DNA of 8,363 bases from positions 1 to 8,363 of the forward strand of contig CAYRKW010000098.1 in assembly GCA_964425135.1 (NCBI GenBank), in the 5' to 3' direction. Origin of the DNA: CAYLLD01 sp964425135 (lineage in GTDB: Bacteria > Pseudomonadota > Alphaproteobacteria > Rhodobacterales > Rhodobacteraceae). Positions 7,637 to 8,363 of the stretch are shown here, one piece after another (position 1 is the first letter of the stretch; every line of letters starts with the position of its first letter). The translations under genes were made by a program, and so were the position numbers. Below the pieces are notes generated by a model. It was not told the DNA's origin and did no database searches. It was given only the letters and a program-made list of their open reading frames with translations.

Positions 7637-8029
7637 TCACGCACCCCGTTTGCGCGCCGTCACCTCAATCTCGATTTTCATCCGCGGATCCGCCAGCCCC
7701 GCCACGATCATCATCGACGCAGGCCGGATATCGCCGAACACCGCGCGCAGCGCAGGCCAGCACGGCTCGAAATCATCCGCATTCGGCAGCACGTAATTCG
7801 CCCTCACCACATCATCAAAACACGCGCCCGCCTGCTCCAGCGCCCAGCCGATGTTGCGCAGACATTGGGCCGCCTGCTCGCCCGGATCATCGGAGATTTC
7901 CATCGTCTCGTAATCAAAACCGGTCGTCCCGGATACAAACACCCAATCCCCATCCACGACCGCCCGCGAATAGCCGATCTTCGCTTCAAATTCTGATCCC
8001 TGCGATATCAAACGCCGCATTGCCTTCAT
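7637..8029 (-). CDS. RidA/YjgF/YER057c/UK114-family protein
   Basis: This 130-residue protein covers the whole single-domain Rid fold. GYSRAVVDGDWVFVSGTTGFD (19-39) is the N-terminal strand pair, EQAAQCLRNIGWALEQAGACFDDVVR (51-76) the long helix, and IRPASMMIVAGLADPRMKIEIEVTA (101-125) the C-terminal strands. Archetypal RidA hydrolyses reactive 2-aminoacrylate and related enamines using an arginine in a PARS motif. Here the order is RPAS, so the alignment places Ala104 at the arginine position while the late glutamate (IEIE) remains. By family knowledge such Rid subgroups need not have enamine deaminase activity, so the substrate is open. The start at 8029 is taken, but the ATG at 8020 (MRRLIS) is equally plausible, as neither has a strong SD. 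Its upstream region is the palindrome-rich stretch to the right. Confidence 0.9.
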   Translation of the reverse strand: MKAMRRLISQGSEFEAKIGYSRAVVDGDWVFVSGTTGFDYETMEISDDPGEQAAQCLRNIGWALEQAGACFDDVVRANYVLPNADDFEPCWPALRAVFGDIRPASMMIVAGLADPRMKIEIEVTARKRGA

Positions 8030-8064
8030 CTTTCTGATAAATACTCAAATCACCTTTAGATCGT

Positions 8065-8085
8065 GCGGAAGCGACCAGCTTCCGC
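8065..8085. repeat. Perfect 8-bp hairpin upstream of the RidA-family gene
   Basis: GCGGAAGC (8065-8072) and GCTTCCGC (8078-8085) are perfectly complementary around the loop GACCA. No T-run follows on either strand. A second hairpin, GATCGGA (8093-8099) with TCCGACC (8108-8114) and one mismatch, follows directly. These are the first links of the palindrome chain that fills the right end, and they lie in the likely 5' leader or promoter region of the RidA-family gene. Confidence 0.6.
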
Positions 8086-8132
8086 TCCGCTGGATCGGAC
8101 TTGAGCCTCCGACCCAAAACCTGAGGTATTCA

Positions 8133-8233
8133 GTTCTGCACAAAGGCTCTGAATACGGGATTGTCGCGGCGAAAACCGGGCTGGTTGCCCGGTCGAGCTG
8201 CGACCGCCCGGAGGCAGGGGCTTTGCGCAGAAC
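8133..8233. repeat. Inner palindrome 1, centred near 8183
   Basis: Four concentric stems share one centre: GTTCTGCACAAAG (8133-8145) with CTTTGCGCAGAAC (8221-8233, one mismatch); CGGG (8156-8159) with CCCG (8207-8210); GTCGCGGC (8163-8170) with GCTGCGAC (8197-8204, one mismatch); and ACCGGGC (8175-8181) with GCCCGGT (8187-8193), perfect around TGGTT. The regular symmetry over about 100 bases shows a degenerate long hairpin, not chance short stems. It occupies the stretch that interrupts the left arm of the larger palindrome. Confidence 0.6.
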
Positions 8234-8240
8234 CCTTCGG

Positions 8241-8340
8241 GCCAATCAGAATTTCCCAAAGTCCCGTCGCCGCGCCCCTCGTCCGGGCAATCAGCCCGCA
8301 TTTCGGGGCGCGGCTTGATCTTGAGAAAATTCTGATTGGC
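8241..8340. repeat. Inner palindrome 2, centred near 8291
   Basis: Three concentric stems: GCCAATCAGAATTT (8241-8254) with its perfect complement at 8327-8340; GCCGCGCCCC (8269-8278) with GGGGCGCGGC (8305-8314), perfect; and CGGGC (8284-8288) with GCCCG (8294-8298) around the loop AATCA. The outermost stem runs straight into the right 24-bp arm of the composite element, so this is the core of that larger palindrome. Confidence 0.7.
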
Positions 8341-8363
8341 TGAATGCCTCAGGTTTTGGGTCG

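Larger units (their letters stand above)
8110..8363. repeat. Composite inverted-repeat element with 24-bp outer arms, cut by the window edge
   Basis: The 24 bases at 8110-8133 are the reverse complement of 8340-8363 except for one position (T at 8127). The arms begin CGACCCAAAACCTGAGG and enclose 206 bases containing two further concentric palindromes, described separately. The right arm ends exactly at the last base of the window, so the full arm may be longer. No transposase and no credible gene lies inside: the short reading frames here lack family motifs and run through the stems. A MITE-like or REP-cluster element is the best description, inferred from structure alone. Confidence 0.65.

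Noticed and set aside
8093..8114. T-arm-like hairpin with a CTCAAG loop on the minus strand (tRNA remnant)
   Set aside because: The loop is 8 bases without the TTC core, and no anticodon arm or acceptor stem could be built around it.
8045..8343. Three short overlapping open frames on both strands
   Set aside because: They run through the palindrome stems, have no RBS or family resemblance, and are best explained by the GC-rich repeats.

Overview
The window reads as chromosomal DNA of an alphaproteobacterium, most likely of the order Rhodobacterales (Roseobacter-like). The basis is GC-rich coding, an Mfd with the DEEQHFGV form of the helicase motif, a porphobilinogen synthase with no zinc cysteines, and a small four-helix membrane protein that I associate with this group next to mfd. 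Genus cannot be called from the sequence. Most of the window is ordinary housekeeping or accessory-metabolic chromosome. I see no phage, plasmid, CRISPR or defence genes.

Layout: 1-261 is non-coding apart from an imperfect inverted repeat at 70-95. 262-1296 (+) is a proline racemase superfamily enzyme, probably acting on hydroxyproline, with a Ser/Thr rather than Cys/Cys catalytic pair. 1297-1585 is a convergent intergenic stretch holding a REP-like palindrome, an array of about 11-bp direct repeats (TGTGCAT) and a weak terminator. 1586-5065 (-) is mfd. 5152-5664 (-) is an uncharacterised membrane protein that reads towards mfd and may be cotranscribed with it. 5665-5795 is a divergent promoter region. 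5796-6797 (+) is hemB. 6975-7526 (+) is a Tat-like SYLF-domain lipoprotein. 7637-8029 (-) is a RidA-family protein, convergent with the lipoprotein gene. 8030-8363 has no credible gene and is a chain of nested palindromes that reaches the right edge.

The genes do not form one pathway. Mfd couples stalled transcription to excision repair, HemB makes porphobilinogen for tetrapyrroles (haem, and bacteriochlorophyll or cobalamin where present), and the racemase-family enzyme probably serves hydroxyproline catabolism. The SYLF lipoprotein is envelope-associated, and the RidA-like protein belongs to an imine/enamine-handling superfamily but lacks its usual catalytic arginine.

The most unusual material is non-coding: the composite palindrome at 8110-8363, whose left arm appears to be interrupted by a second palindrome of about 107 bp, and the helically phased TGTGCAT array at 1477-1528. 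I found no convincing new multi-gene system.
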